DNA of 64,000 bases from Tellurirhabdus bombi (GCF_021484805.1 NZ_CP090557.1:546501-610500); one strand, 5' to 3'; positions 27,565 to 36,658 are shown, counted from the stretch's first letter. A program made the numbers and translations. Notes: generated by a model not told the origin, from the letters alone.

Positions 27565-28461
27565 GTGGAAACTCAGTTCAAAACCTTTCTGGAACACATT
27601 CGGTATGAAAAACGCCTGAGCCACCATACCCTGACGGCGTATCAGAAAGATCTGGAACAGTTTGCCGACTTTTTGAAAACAGAAGCAAACCGGGATGAAG
27701 CCGAAAAAGCCGACTTTCTGAATATCCGTTCCTGGATTGTGAGTCTGGTCGAAGCGGGGCTGGACAAAACGTCCGTTAACCGAAAAATCGCCACTTTACG
27801 CTCTTATTACGGTTTTCTGCTGCGCCGTAAGGTTATTACTGACGATCCGACGCTTAAAATTCAGGCGTTGAAAACCAGTAAGAAACTACCCGTGTACGTG
27901 GAAGAAAAGCCAATGGAGTCGCTGCTGGAAGAGTTCGAGTTTTCCAACGATTTTGCGGGGATTCGCGACAAGCTGGTACTGGAATTACTCTACGGCACCG
28001 GTATTCGTCTTGCCGAGCTGATTGGACTAAAAACCACCGATGTTAACGCATACGAACGAACCATCATGGTTCTGGGAAAGCGCAACAAACAGCGGATTGT
28101 GCCTGTTCCGCAAACCCTTCTCCAACTGCTTCAAGACTATTTGCAGCAAAAAGAAACCGAATTTGGCGGTAAGGCTGATTCGCTTTATTTAATCGTCAGC
28201 GACCAGGGAATTCAGGCTTATCCGGTTTTGATTCAGCGTATTGTCAAAAAATACTTGAACGTTGTTACCACTTTAGAAAAAAAGAGTCCGCACGTTCTGC
28301 GACATACGTTTGCGACCCACCTACTCAATCGGGGTGCCGACCTAAACGCCATTAAAGATTTACTAGGTCACAGCAGTCTGGCGGCGACGCAGATTTATAC
28401 CCACAACAGCATCGAAACGCTGAAAAAAGCTTACGACCAGGCCCACCCAAAAGCAAAATAA
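27565..28461 (+). CDS. xerC: Tyrosine recombinase XerC/XerD type
   Basis: 298 residues with a GTG start at 27565. A SAM-like N-terminal core-binding domain (residues 1-90) precedes the catalytic domain. All catalytic residues are present: Arg148 (GTGIRLAEL), Lys172, His243 and Arg246 (HVLRHTFATHLL), His269 (LLGHSS) and Tyr278 (QIYTH). The length and the position next to rpsU fit the housekeeping chromosome-dimer resolvase rather than a mobile integrase. XerC versus XerD cannot be settled from sequence alone. Confidence 0.92.
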   Translation: METQFKTFLEHIRYEKRLSHHTLTAYQKDLEQFADFLKTEANRDEAEKADFLNIRSWIVSLVEAGLDKTSVNRKIATLRSYYGFLLRRKVITDDPTLKIQALKTSKKLPVYVEEKPMESLLEEFEFSNDFAGIRDKLVLELLYGTGIRLAELIGLKTTDVNAYERTIMVLGKRNKQRIVPVPQTLLQLLQDYLQQKETEFGGKADSLYLIVSDQGIQAYPVLIQRIVKKYLNVVTTLEKKSPHVLRHTFATHLLNRGADLNAIKDLLGHSSLAATQIYTHNSIETLKKAYDQAHPKAK

Positions 28462-28483
28462 AGCAGAAGAACCAAACTGTGCT

Positions 28484-28491
28484 TATTTTTG
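28484..28491 (+). promoter_or_regulatory. -7-like element directly before eboA
   Basis: TATTTTTG matches TAnnTTTG and ends only 4 bp before the eboA ATG. If used, the eboA mRNA would have almost no leader. There is no clear -33 element. Confidence 0.35.
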
Positions 28492-28495
28492 CAGC

Positions 28496-29233
28496 ATGAA
28501 CGCTAACACCATTCAGGAAGCCCTGCTGGATATTATCCACCAACAACCGGGCTCCGAAAAAGCCGTTAATTACCTCACGCAACAGGGAGCTGCCTATCAG
28601 GCTCAACCGGTTAAGGCTGTCTTTTACCGAGTTTTTGCGGCTATTCCGCGTTTTACGGGGAAAAATCAGATTGAGGTTACTCCAGAAGTCACAGAAAAGC
28701 TAGATACGCTCCGGCCCAATTTTTCGATAGAAGGCTGGACGATGGATCGGCTGGCGCGCGTTTGGTGGCTGCTGCAACTTTTCGAAGACGATCAGGAAAC
28801 ACTTGTATCAACGGTTGAGACATTAATTAAATCGGCAGAAATGAATGAGTTGGCCGCTATCTATTCGGCCTTTCCCGTTTTGCCTTTCCCTGAAGCGTGG
28901 CGCTTTCAGACAACGGAAGCCGTCCGAAGCAACATCGGACTGGTACAGGAAGCCATTATGATTCAAAATCCTTACCCCGCCGAATACCTGGACGAACTGG
29001 CCTGGAATCAGTTGGTGATGAAAGCCTTTTTCACGGAGAAAGATGTAACGCAGATTTTGGGTTTGCAGGAGCGACGCAATGAACGTCTCGCCGCTATTGT
29101 GATTGACTACGCGCGCGAACGCCGCGCGGCCGGACGGGACATTCACTCCCAATTATGGACGCTGGCCGAACCGTTTATTAGTCCTGACCAGCGCCCAGAA
29201 ATGGAAGCGTTATTTGGTGTTAACCTGGCTTAG
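28496..29233 (+). CDS. eboA: EboA-family protein
   Basis: 245 residues, alpha-helical, without signal peptide or membrane segment. The C-terminal DYARERRAAGRDIHSQLW stretch and the helical repeat character (WTMDRLARVWWLL, AIYSAFPVLPFPEAW) match the EboA domain as I know it. No enzymatic motif is visible. In cyanobacteria the ebo genes help move a scytonemin precursor to the periplasm; EboA itself has no known activity. It starts 34 bp after xerC. It is separated from eboB-F by two opposite-strand genes, and its stop overlaps the first of them by 4 bp. Confidence 0.82.
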   Translation: MNANTIQEALLDIIHQQPGSEKAVNYLTQQGAAYQAQPVKAVFYRVFAAIPRFTGKNQIEVTPEVTEKLDTLRPNFSIEGWTMDRLARVWWLLQLFEDDQETLVSTVETLIKSAEMNELAAIYSAFPVLPFPEAWRFQTTEAVRSNIGLVQEAIMIQNPYPAEYLDELAWNQLVMKAFFTEKDVTQILGLQERRNERLAAIVIDYARERRAAGRDIHSQLWTLAEPFISPDQRPEMEALFGVNLA

Positions 29234-29907
29234 TACCAGCGGTACGACAGACCTGCCGAAAGCAGCAGGCTATTGCTTTTACTCAGCTCGTTGTACTTGA
29301 AGAAAATGTGCTGGTATTGCGCTTGTACTTCCGCGCCCAGACCGCTTTTTCCCAGTAAAAATTTAACTCCGGCGGCGGGCGCTACTGCCGGACGAAAACT
29401 TTGCTTTCCATCTGACAGTGTGCCCCAATAGTTCGTATAATCCACAAAAGCGCCCCCCGCTCCCGCCTGAATATAAGGCCGGATTGCTGAGTTTACGGAC
29501 GTAAGATAAGCCGAAGCAGTGGCCAAAACCGGAACCAGCGTTAGGGTACGCGTTTGCACAGCGGATACATTACCGTCGCTCAAGCGATACACTTGCCGAG
29601 GATAGCGCTGGGAAACATACTGGTAGCCAACGCGGCCCCCTACCGAAAAATGGCCCGGAAAGACGGCCTCAAGTCCCAACGCAAAATTTTGGTTCACGTT
29701 CCGATCAATGTAAGCTTTTTGACCGCTAAGCGGAATTCCTACCCCATAAAATACCGTAGCACTCCCGGTTACATACCGGTCATACATGGAGGATGAGGTT
29801 TTCTCATATTGCTCTTCGTAGGTTTGTTCATTTTGAGCCCATACTGCGGACGTTGTACTAACCAACAGCCCGACGATCAGCCCAAAGCATTTTTTTATCG
29901 TTTTCAT
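29230..29907 (-). CDS. Outer-membrane beta-barrel protein
   Basis: 225 residues from the ATG at 29907 (MKTIKKCFG), chosen because a clean signal peptide (ending AVWAQ) begins there. The mature part alternates as expected for a small 8-stranded barrel: ATVFYGVGIPLSG, FALGLEAVFPG, FSVGGRVGYQYVSQRY, YIQAGAGGAFVDY, AAGVKFLLG, GAEVQAQYQHIFF and a final SAGLSYRWY. It follows a DUF4136 lipoprotein by 4 bp, so both envelope proteins are co-expressed. It is convergent with eboA and shares 4 bp with it. Confidence 0.82.
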   Translation of the reverse strand: MKTIKKCFGLIVGLLVSTTSAVWAQNEQTYEEQYEKTSSSMYDRYVTGSATVFYGVGIPLSGQKAYIDRNVNQNFALGLEAVFPGHFSVGGRVGYQYVSQRYPRQVYRLSDGNVSAVQTRTLTLVPVLATASAYLTSVNSAIRPYIQAGAGGAFVDYTNYWGTLSDGKQSFRPAVAPAAGVKFLLGKSGLGAEVQAQYQHIFFKYNELSKSNSLLLSAGLSYRWY

Positions 29908-29911
29908 TGCT

Positions 29912-30562
29912 TTACTGATTGGTCTGTAAGTAATCGGATTGGCTAAAGACAGCATCAACAATGCGGTCTACCGAGGCATCATCAAAAATTCCGTTTCCGC
30001 GAATCTGCGCTGTCCAGATCACATTCAGCTGTTTGTTGGTATTATTGCGGTTTTTCAAATCAACCATCTGAATAATCCAATAGCGGTCCTGAACTTCGTA
30101 AAAGCTGTAGTAGTTTGGAAAGAAAGGCGAATAGCCATAGCCAAACCCACCTAAACCGCCGCCAAAGCCACCCCAATAATTCAAATAGTATGGATCATAT
30201 GGGATCGACGTTGCACCGATATAACTGTCGTTAGCGCGAATCACAGCGATTCCTAAATCCGGGTTGCTCGTTGAATCAACGCGCTGATACCCCCGGCTAG
30301 TCAGTGAAGTTGAAATCCGGTCAATGAAACGGGATTCTATCAGCGACCGCGATGTTTGCTGTGCATTGTTCTGATAAACAACCACTGAATCAGGTAAACT
30401 AAACGTTCTATACGTACTAAAAACCGCCGATCGATCCTGATTCGTAATGAAGACCTGGCTGTCTTCCGGCGACAGGTCTCCCACTGGATTCTGCTGGCAA
30501 TTCATTAGCATACTGCTAATCAAAACCAGCCCCAGACATTTAAAAATTAAATACGACTTCAT
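29912..30562 (-). CDS. DUF4136 lipoprotein
   Basis: 216 residues from the ATG at 30562; ATG 30568 is also possible. The lipoprotein signal ends LMNC. DUF4136 features are FSTYRTFSLPD, a helix with IDRISTSLTSRGYQRVDS, and NPDLGIAVIRA, followed by a Gly/Tyr/Pro-rich insert (GGFGGGLGGFGYGY) and QMVDLKNR...NVIWTAQIRG. Function is unknown for the family. A second DUF4136 gene lies at 55840. It is read together with the barrel gene and divergently from eboB. Confidence 0.85.
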   Translation of the reverse strand: MKSYLIFKCLGLVLISSMLMNCQQNPVGDLSPEDSQVFITNQDRSAVFSTYRTFSLPDSVVVYQNNAQQTSRSLIESRFIDRISTSLTSRGYQRVDSTSNPDLGIAVIRANDSYIGATSIPYDPYYLNYWGGFGGGLGGFGYGYSPFFPNYYSFYEVQDRYWIIQMVDLKNRNNTNKQLNVIWTAQIRGNGIFDDASVDRIVDAVFSQSDYLQTNQ

Positions 30563-30745
30563 ACCCATCAATTCTTTTCCTTTTTCCTGCGTTATTTAAC
30601 TAATAAACCCGCTGTCTTTGGTTACTGTTTATTAAAAATTGGTTAGTTACTTTGTACTAATAATTATAAAACAACACGGGTTTTGTTGAACTCTATCATT
30701 AGAACGTGCAACTTACCCCCCTTTATTATAGACCTTGATTGACTT

Positions 30746-31678
30746 ATGGATTTTCTGGATACAATACGCGGAATGAAGTTTTTCGATATGCACGCGCACA
30801 TGGTTTCCCGTACGACTGACGATTACCAGGCGATGGCCGATGCTGGCGTTGTGGCGGTTGTTGAGCCCGCTTTCTGGCTGGGGCAGCCCCGCACGGGTGT
30901 TGATACTTTCCGGGATTACTACAGCAGCTTGATTGGCTGGGAACGTTTTCGGGCCTCTCAGTTTGGCATTCGGCATTATTGCACCATTGGGCTTAACTCA
31001 AAAGAATCCAACAACGAGGCTTTGGCCGAGCAGGTCATGGAAATTTTGCCCCTGTTTTTGTACAAAGAAGGCGTTGTTGGTGTCGGTGAAATTGGCTTCG
31101 ATGACCAGACTCCCGCCGAAGAAAAATACTACCGTGCCCAGCTTGAACTAGCCAAAGAAGCAGCTTTACCCGTTCAGATCCATACGCCGCACCGCGACAA
31201 AAAACGGGGCACAACCCGCAGCATGGATATTGCGATTGAGCACGGCATTGACCCTAGTATGGTTATTATTGACCACAATAATGAGGAAACGGTCAAAGAG
31301 GTTTTGGACCGGGGCTTCTGGGCCGCTTTCACTATTTACCCATTTACCAAGATGGGCAACGAGCGCATGGTCGCCGTGGTGCAGCAATACGGAACTGAAC
31401 GCATCATGGTGAATTCGGCCTGCGACTGGGGAATCAGCGACCCGCTGGCGGTTCCTAAAACGGCAGCGTTGATGAAACTTAGCGGTATCTCGGACGAAGA
31501 TATTCGAATGGTTACCTACCAAAATGCGTTTACTGCTTTTGCGCAAAGCGGACAGATGAGCCCTGATGATCTGGAAGCGCCCGTTATTATTGACCAGAGC
31601 CAACGTTTCAATGGTAGTTCTATTCTCCGGGGTGGTCAGGCGCCTCGCGTGGATAAATCTTCGACAATTATTCGCTAA
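30746..31678 (+). CDS. eboB: EboB, TatD-like metal-dependent hydrolase
   Basis: 310 residues. The TIM-barrel hydrolase metal site can be followed: His16 and His18 (FFDMHAHM), Glu115 (GVGEIGFD), His146 (PVQIHTPHRD), His177 (IIDHNNEE) and Asp227 (NSACDWG). These match the TatD/amidohydrolase pattern, but the spacing is that of the Ebo branch rather than DNase TatD. No signal peptide, so it is cytoplasmic. It ends 2 bp before eboC. The substrate is unknown. Confidence 0.88.
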   Translation: MDFLDTIRGMKFFDMHAHMVSRTTDDYQAMADAGVVAVVEPAFWLGQPRTGVDTFRDYYSSLIGWERFRASQFGIRHYCTIGLNSKESNNEALAEQVMEILPLFLYKEGVVGVGEIGFDDQTPAEEKYYRAQLELAKEAALPVQIHTPHRDKKRGTTRSMDIAIEHGIDPSMVIIDHNNEETVKEVLDRGFWAAFTIYPFTKMGNERMVAVVQQYGTERIMVNSACDWGISDPLAVPKTAALMKLSGISDEDIRMVTYQNAFTAFAQSGQMSPDDLEAPVIIDQSQRFNGSSILRGGQAPRVDKSSTIIR

Positions 31679-31680
31679 AC

Positions 31681-32556
31681 ATGCTTCTTCCTCTTTTGCG
31701 CCTCACTCGTCCGGCCAACCTCATTACTGCGGTGGCAGACGTGCTGGCTGGTATGGCCATTGCAGGCTATTTGACCCTCGAAACGGCCACGTTTGAACCC
31801 CTGGGCTGGCTGTGTTTATCCACTATCGGCCTATACGGCGGCGGCGTTGTGTTCAATGATGTTTTTGACGCAGAACTCGATGCCGTCGAGCGCCCGGAAC
31901 GTTCCATTCCGAGCGGTCAGGTTAGTGTCTGGCAGGCTTCTATATTGGGGGGTGTTTTGTTCCTAATTGGTATTCTGGCGGCCTGGATGGTTAGCCCTTT
32001 ATCAGGCCAGTTAGCCATTGCCATCACCCTTGCGTCGCTGATCTACGACCGGTTTGGCAAGCACCATCCTGTGGCGGGGCCGCTCAACATGGGTCTTTGC
32101 CGTGGCTTAAATTTGCTACTGGGAATTAGCATTCTGCCCGAGCAGGTAGAACCGTGGGCGTGGGTAGCCGTGGTGCCCATCATTTATATTTCGGCCATCA
32201 CGATGATCAGCCGGGGCGAGGTGCACGGCGGAAATCCCAGAACCTTGCGGCTAGCCGGGTTATTGTATGGCGTTGTCATTGCTTGCATTGCGGCCATTGC
32301 CCAGCAACGCCAGCAACTCGGAACTGCCTTTCCTTTTCTGCTCATTCTAGGTTATTTTATTTTCCCTCCGCTTTGGCGCGCGGTTCGTGAGCCAGTTGGA
32401 CGCAACATCGGTATGGCGGTAAAATCGGGCGTTATTTCGCTGATCGTTATGAATGCGGCCTGGGTGGCGGCTTTTGCTTCGTTTCCCCTCGCCCTGCTGG
32501 TTGTTTGTCTGCTCCCCTTATCCCGGCTGTTAGCGAAGGTATTTGCGGTGACATAA
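31681..32556 (+). CDS. eboC: EboC, UbiA-like membrane prenyltransferase
   Basis: 291 residues with about eight to nine transmembrane helices. The first UbiA aspartate-rich loop is seen as NDVFDAELDAVERPERSIPSG near residue 60, the form typical of UbiA-family enzymes, and the second polar loop as IYDRFGKHH near residue 120. UbiA enzymes join a prenyl chain to an aromatic or sugar-like acceptor in the membrane. It is the only membrane protein of the ebo set. It overlaps nothing but sits 2 bp after eboB, and it is followed by a hairpin. Confidence 0.88.
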   Translation: MLLPLLRLTRPANLITAVADVLAGMAIAGYLTLETATFEPLGWLCLSTIGLYGGGVVFNDVFDAELDAVERPERSIPSGQVSVWQASILGGVLFLIGILAAWMVSPLSGQLAIAITLASLIYDRFGKHHPVAGPLNMGLCRGLNLLLGISILPEQVEPWAWVAVVPIIYISAITMISRGEVHGGNPRTLRLAGLLYGVVIACIAAIAQQRQQLGTAFPFLLILGYFIFPPLWRAVREPVGRNIGMAVKSGVISLIVMNAAWVAAFASFPLALLVVCLLPLSRLLAKVFAVT

Positions 32557-32557
32557 A

Positions 32558-32588
32558 AAAAGGCCACTCCCAGCGGGTATGGCCTTTT
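32558..32588 (+). terminator. Hairpin between eboC and eboD
   Basis: AAAAGGCCA (32558-32566) pairs with TGGCCTTTT (32580-32588). It would end or weaken transcription from eboB-C into eboD, which has a 270-bp leader of its own. Confidence 0.7.
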
Positions 32589-32829
32589 CACCTTCCTTAC
32601 ATCTACCGAATCAAGATCGGTCAATTATTAATTACGGTGGCTACGTTAGATTCTTGATTGAGTTGGCAACTACAATAAAGAACTTGGTGTTCATTAATAT
32701 CGTTGTGTTTACTGAATGCTTTATCTGCTTTTCGTGGGTTGGATTGCCTCTGACCAGAAAGGTTTAAAAGGCAACCAAAAATTTTCTCTTTTTTTAAAGT
32801 GTCCACGTTTTGTTAATTAGTTTGTCAAA

Positions 32830-34011
32830 ATGATAAATACTCTTCATCAGTCGTTCAGCGTTCGTTTTACGTACGATGTGTACTTTACTGAAAGTCTGTT
32901 CGATGATTCAAATAATACGTTAGTTTCTTTCCTGCAAAGCCAGCAAACTGAAGGAATACGAAAAAAAATTCTGGTGGTTTTAGATTCAGGAGTAGCAGAC
33001 ACTCATCCCAACTTATCCCGACAGATTGCCAACTATTTCACTCATCACCCAGTAGCTGAATTAGTTTCAGAAATCATTACGGTTCCGGGTGGGGAGCAAT
33101 CGAAAAATGATGAAAGCCAGGTAGACCGCCTGGTGGACGCTGTTGACCGCCACGGCATTGACCGGCATTCGTACATCGTTGCCATTGGCGGCGGCTCCGT
33201 GCTCGACATGGTGGGTTATGCAGCGGCCATTTCGCACCGGGGCATTCGCCATATCCGGATTCCAACCACGGTTCTTTCCCAAAATGATTCGGGTATTGGC
33301 GTAAAGAATAGCATTAATTACCGGGGAAAGAAAAATTTCCTGGGCACCTTTGTCCCACCAGTAGCGGTATTTAACGATTCTTCCTTTTTGACTACGCTTG
33401 AGGACCGCGACTGGCGGGCAGGTATTTCGGAAGCCATCAAAGTTGCTCTGATTAAAGACAAAGCCTTTTTTGACTGGATGGAAACCGCCGCAACGCAGCT
33501 AGCTGCGCGCGACAAAGAGGCGATGCAGTACCTGATTCACCGCTGCGCCGAACTGCACATGCAACACATTGCGGGCGGCGACCCCTTCGAAATGGGCTCC
33601 TCAAGACCGCTGGATTTTGGTCACTGGAGCGCCCATAAACTAGAACAGTTAAGTGATTTTTCGATCCGTCACGGTGAGGCTGTCGCCATTGGCATTGCGA
33701 TGGATAGCCTTTACTCACGTCACCTGGGCTGGCTAAGCGAGTCAGATACGCAACGCATCCTAAATCTAATGGAAACGCTGGGCTTCTCACTGTATCATCC
33801 AGATCTGGAAAATGAAGCGGTTCTGAAAGGACTCAGCGAGTTTCGCGAACACCTGGGCGGCCGCTTAACCATTATGTTACTGGAAGGCATCGGGAAAGGC
33901 GTTGAAGTACACGAAATGGATACGGACCTGATCCAACAAGTCATTGCCGAGCTGAAAGCCAGCCACCAGTCCTACCAATCTGCCCTATCCACCGAATCGC
34001 AACCCGCATGA
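32830..34011 (+). CDS. eboD: EboD, 3-dehydroquinate synthase-like sugar phosphate cyclase
   Basis: 393 residues. The NAD site AIGGGSVLDMVGYAAA is at about 118-133. Metal ligands Glu201 (RAGISEAIK, with catalytic Lys204), His265 (DFGHWSAHK) and His281 (IRHGEAVAIG) are kept. The substrate loop reads KKNFLGTFVPP where true dehydroquinate synthases have KNLIGAFYQP, and DFGHWSAHK replaces LGHTFGHA, so a different seven-carbon substrate is likely. Its stop overlaps the eboE start (ATGA at 34008-34011). Confidence 0.9.
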   Translation: MINTLHQSFSVRFTYDVYFTESLFDDSNNTLVSFLQSQQTEGIRKKILVVLDSGVADTHPNLSRQIANYFTHHPVAELVSEIITVPGGEQSKNDESQVDRLVDAVDRHGIDRHSYIVAIGGGSVLDMVGYAAAISHRGIRHIRIPTTVLSQNDSGIGVKNSINYRGKKNFLGTFVPPVAVFNDSSFLTTLEDRDWRAGISEAIKVALIKDKAFFDWMETAATQLAARDKEAMQYLIHRCAELHMQHIAGGDPFEMGSSRPLDFGHWSAHKLEQLSDFSIRHGEAVAIGIAMDSLYSRHLGWLSESDTQRILNLMETLGFSLYHPDLENEAVLKGLSEFREHLGGRLTIMLLEGIGKGVEVHEMDTDLIQQVIAELKASHQSYQSALSTESQPA

Positions 34012-35243
34012 AAACGCCACTTGGCCACTTAAGTTATTGCACCAATATTCACGCTGGTGAGCACTGGACCGACCATTTTCTGGCGCTGCAAAACGCTTTG
34101 CCAACGATTAAGAACCAGCTTTCGCCGGATGCGCCTTTGGGCATTGGCCTACGACTGGCCAACATAGCCAGCCTCGAGTTAACCCAACCCGAACGCCTGG
34201 CCGAGTTCCAACGGTGGTTGTCCGACAATAATTTATACGTCTTTACTATGAACGGCTTTCCTTACGGAGGTTTCCACCGTTCGCGCGTTAAAGACCAGGT
34301 TCATGCGCCCGACTGGACCACGCCCGAACGGGTTGATTATACCATTCGCCTGTTCGGTTTATTGGCCAATTTACTGCCTCGAACCGATGGCAAGGCAGCT
34401 ATTCCCAGCGCCGGAATTTCGACCTCGCCCCTATCATATCGCTACTGGTTTCGCTGGGATAATGAAACCCAACGGGATAAAGCCTTCGAGATCACGACGC
34501 AACGGCTCGTAACGGTTGTCGAAGAATTGGTACGAATCAAAGAAAGCGACGGCATTTCGTTACACCTCGACATTGAACCGGAACCAGACGGGCTGCTGGA
34601 AACCGGTGATGAGTTTATCAATTGGTTTAATTTGTACCTCTTGCCAATTGGTCTGGATCGGCTTAACGAAGAATTCGGCATGTCGGCGGCGGAAGCCGAA
34701 GCGGCTCTTCGGGAACACGTTCAGCTTTGCTACGATGTTTGCCATTTTGCGGTTGGCTACGAGCGCCACGCGGAGGTACTGAAGAAGTTACAGGAGAACT
34801 CTATAAAAGTGGGAAAAATCCAGATCAGTGCGGCGTTGAAAGCAACTTTCCCTGAAGAACCTAATAGCCGGGCGATGACCCACGACCAATTCCTGCACTT
34901 CAACGAGCCTGTTTACCTGCACCAGGTGGTGGCCCGTGATGACCGTGGCGAGTTGCTTCGCTATCCTGATCTACCCGAAGCTCTACAAGCTTTTGATAAA
35001 AGACACGTTGAATGGCGCGCGCATTTTCACGTTCCCCTGTTCATCTCTGATTATGGTCTGCTACAGTCTACGCAAAATGATATTGTGGAGGTCTTACGTT
35101 TGCAAAAGGAAACGTCCTTTACGGAACAACTGGAAGTAGAAACCTACACGTGGGAAGTTTTGCCCGACGACTTAAAAATGCCTTTAAACGAGTCCATCAC
35201 GCGGGAACTCGAATGGGTATTGCAGAAGATTAAAGAAGTATAA
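34008..35243 (+). CDS. eboE: EboE, TIM-barrel metabolite protein
   Basis: 411 residues without signal peptide. The N-terminus GHLSYCTNIHAGEHW and the segments FTMNGFPYGGFHRSRVKDQVH, LHLDIEPEPDG and CYDVCHFAVGYE match EboE, which has a xylose-isomerase-like TIM-barrel fold. The Glu, Asp and His residues in those segments are the probable metal ligands. Reaction unknown; sugar isomerisation is a guess from the fold. It is translationally coupled to eboD and ends 47 bp before eboF. Confidence 0.9.
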   Translation: MKTPLGHLSYCTNIHAGEHWTDHFLALQNALPTIKNQLSPDAPLGIGLRLANIASLELTQPERLAEFQRWLSDNNLYVFTMNGFPYGGFHRSRVKDQVHAPDWTTPERVDYTIRLFGLLANLLPRTDGKAAIPSAGISTSPLSYRYWFRWDNETQRDKAFEITTQRLVTVVEELVRIKESDGISLHLDIEPEPDGLLETGDEFINWFNLYLLPIGLDRLNEEFGMSAAEAEAALREHVQLCYDVCHFAVGYERHAEVLKKLQENSIKVGKIQISAALKATFPEEPNSRAMTHDQFLHFNEPVYLHQVVARDDRGELLRYPDLPEALQAFDKRHVEWRAHFHVPLFISDYGLLQSTQNDIVEVLRLQKETSFTEQLEVETYTWEVLPDDLKMPLNESITRELEWVLQKIKEV

Positions 35244-35290
35244 AATTGGCTGTCTTCCAGGGAAGCGCCATTTATAATTTATTACCTAAT

Positions 35291-36658
35291 ATGAAAAAGA
35301 CTGTTGTTATCGACGTTGTAGGGCTTTCTTCTTCGCTCATTGGCGAACATACGCCCTTTTTAAAAAGCTGGCTAGCCAATAAAAAACTATCGACCATTGA
35401 GCCGATGTTACCAGCCGTTACCACGTCGGTACAGTCTACCTATGTTACGGGAAAATGGCCCGCCGAAACGGGGATTGTGGCTAACGGCTGGTACGACCGA
35501 ACGGATTCAGAAATTAAATTCTGGAAACAGTCCAACAAGCTGGTGCAGGGCGAAAAAATCTGGGAAGCCGCCCACAAGATTGATCCGTCTTTTACGGTTT
35601 CCAAGATGTTCTGGTGGTACAATATGTACTCATCAGCCGATTATGCGGTAACACCAAGGCCTCAATATCATGCTGATGGTGTCAAAGCACCCGATTGCTA
35701 CAGCCAGCCCGCTGACCTGCGCGACCGTTTACAGCGCGAATTAGGGACTTTTCCACTCTTTAGTTTCTGGGGCCCTAACGCCAACATCAAGTCAACGCGC
35801 TGGATTGCTGATGCTTCCATGTTGGTTGACCAATGGCATGACCCAACGTTAACGCTGATCTACCTACCGCATCTGGATTACTGTCTGCAAAAATTTGGAC
35901 AGGATTTCAGCAAAATAGCGAAAGAACTGGGCGAGATCGACACCGTTTGTCGGGATTTGATTCAGCATTACGAGAAAAAGAGTGCGTCAATCATTGTTTT
36001 ATCCGAATACGGCATCACCAACATTAGCCGCCCTATTCACCTCAACCGGCAGTTCCGCGAGGCGGGCCTCCTTGGGATTCGCGAAGAACAAGGGCTTGAA
36101 TTATTAGATGCGGGTGCTTCCAAAGCGTTTGCGGTCGCTGACCACCAGGTGGCCCATATTTATATCAATGACCCTTCGTGTACGGCTCAGGTAAAAGCTA
36201 TACTGGAAAAAACGCCGGGTATCGAGCTGGTTCTGGACGAAGAAGGCAAGAAAAAACACCACATCAATCACGAACGCGCGGGAGATTTCGTCGTAATGGC
36301 GGATGCTGAAAGCTGGTTTACCTATTATTACTGGCTCGACGATGCCAAAGCTCCCGACTACGCCCGACTGGTAGATATTCACCGCAAACCGGGGTACGAT
36401 CCAATTGAAATGTTCATGGACCCTGCCAATCCGTTGGTTAAATTGAAAGCTGGATACAAGCTTATGCGTAAAAAGCTGGGTTTCCGCTATCTGATGAACG
36501 TTATCCCGCTGGATGCAACGCTTCTGAAAGGGGCGCACGGTCGCGTAGGGACGGCCCGGGAGCATCATCCGGTTTTTATTAGTAACCAATCGGATGGAGC
36601 GTCTCTTCTTGCAACGGAGGTATATGGCAAAATCTGGGAGCAGCTAACTCAGTCCTGA
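35291..36658 (+). CDS. EboF, nucleotide pyrophosphatase/phosphodiesterase-like protein
   Basis: 455 residues from the ATG at 35291 (MKKTVVIDVVG); the frame opens 45 bp earlier. The alkaline-phosphatase superfamily site is visible: Asp8 (VVIDVVG), the nucleophile Thr in PAVTTSVQST (44-50), LIYLPHLDY, LSEYGIT, and KGAHGRVGTAREHHPVFI near the C-terminus. It lacks a signal peptide, unusual for this superfamily, which often acts in the periplasm. A likely job is release of a phosphate or nucleotide group from the ebo product. It is last in the cluster. Confidence 0.87.
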   Translation: MKKTVVIDVVGLSSSLIGEHTPFLKSWLANKKLSTIEPMLPAVTTSVQSTYVTGKWPAETGIVANGWYDRTDSEIKFWKQSNKLVQGEKIWEAAHKIDPSFTVSKMFWWYNMYSSADYAVTPRPQYHADGVKAPDCYSQPADLRDRLQRELGTFPLFSFWGPNANIKSTRWIADASMLVDQWHDPTLTLIYLPHLDYCLQKFGQDFSKIAKELGEIDTVCRDLIQHYEKKSASIIVLSEYGITNISRPIHLNRQFREAGLLGIREEQGLELLDAGASKAFAVADHQVAHIYINDPSCTAQVKAILEKTPGIELVLDEEGKKKHHINHERAGDFVVMADAESWFTYYYWLDDAKAPDYARLVDIHRKPGYDPIEMFMDPANPLVKLKAGYKLMRKKLGFRYLMNVIPLDATLLKGAHGRVGTAREHHPVFISNQSDGASLLATEVYGKIWEQLTQS

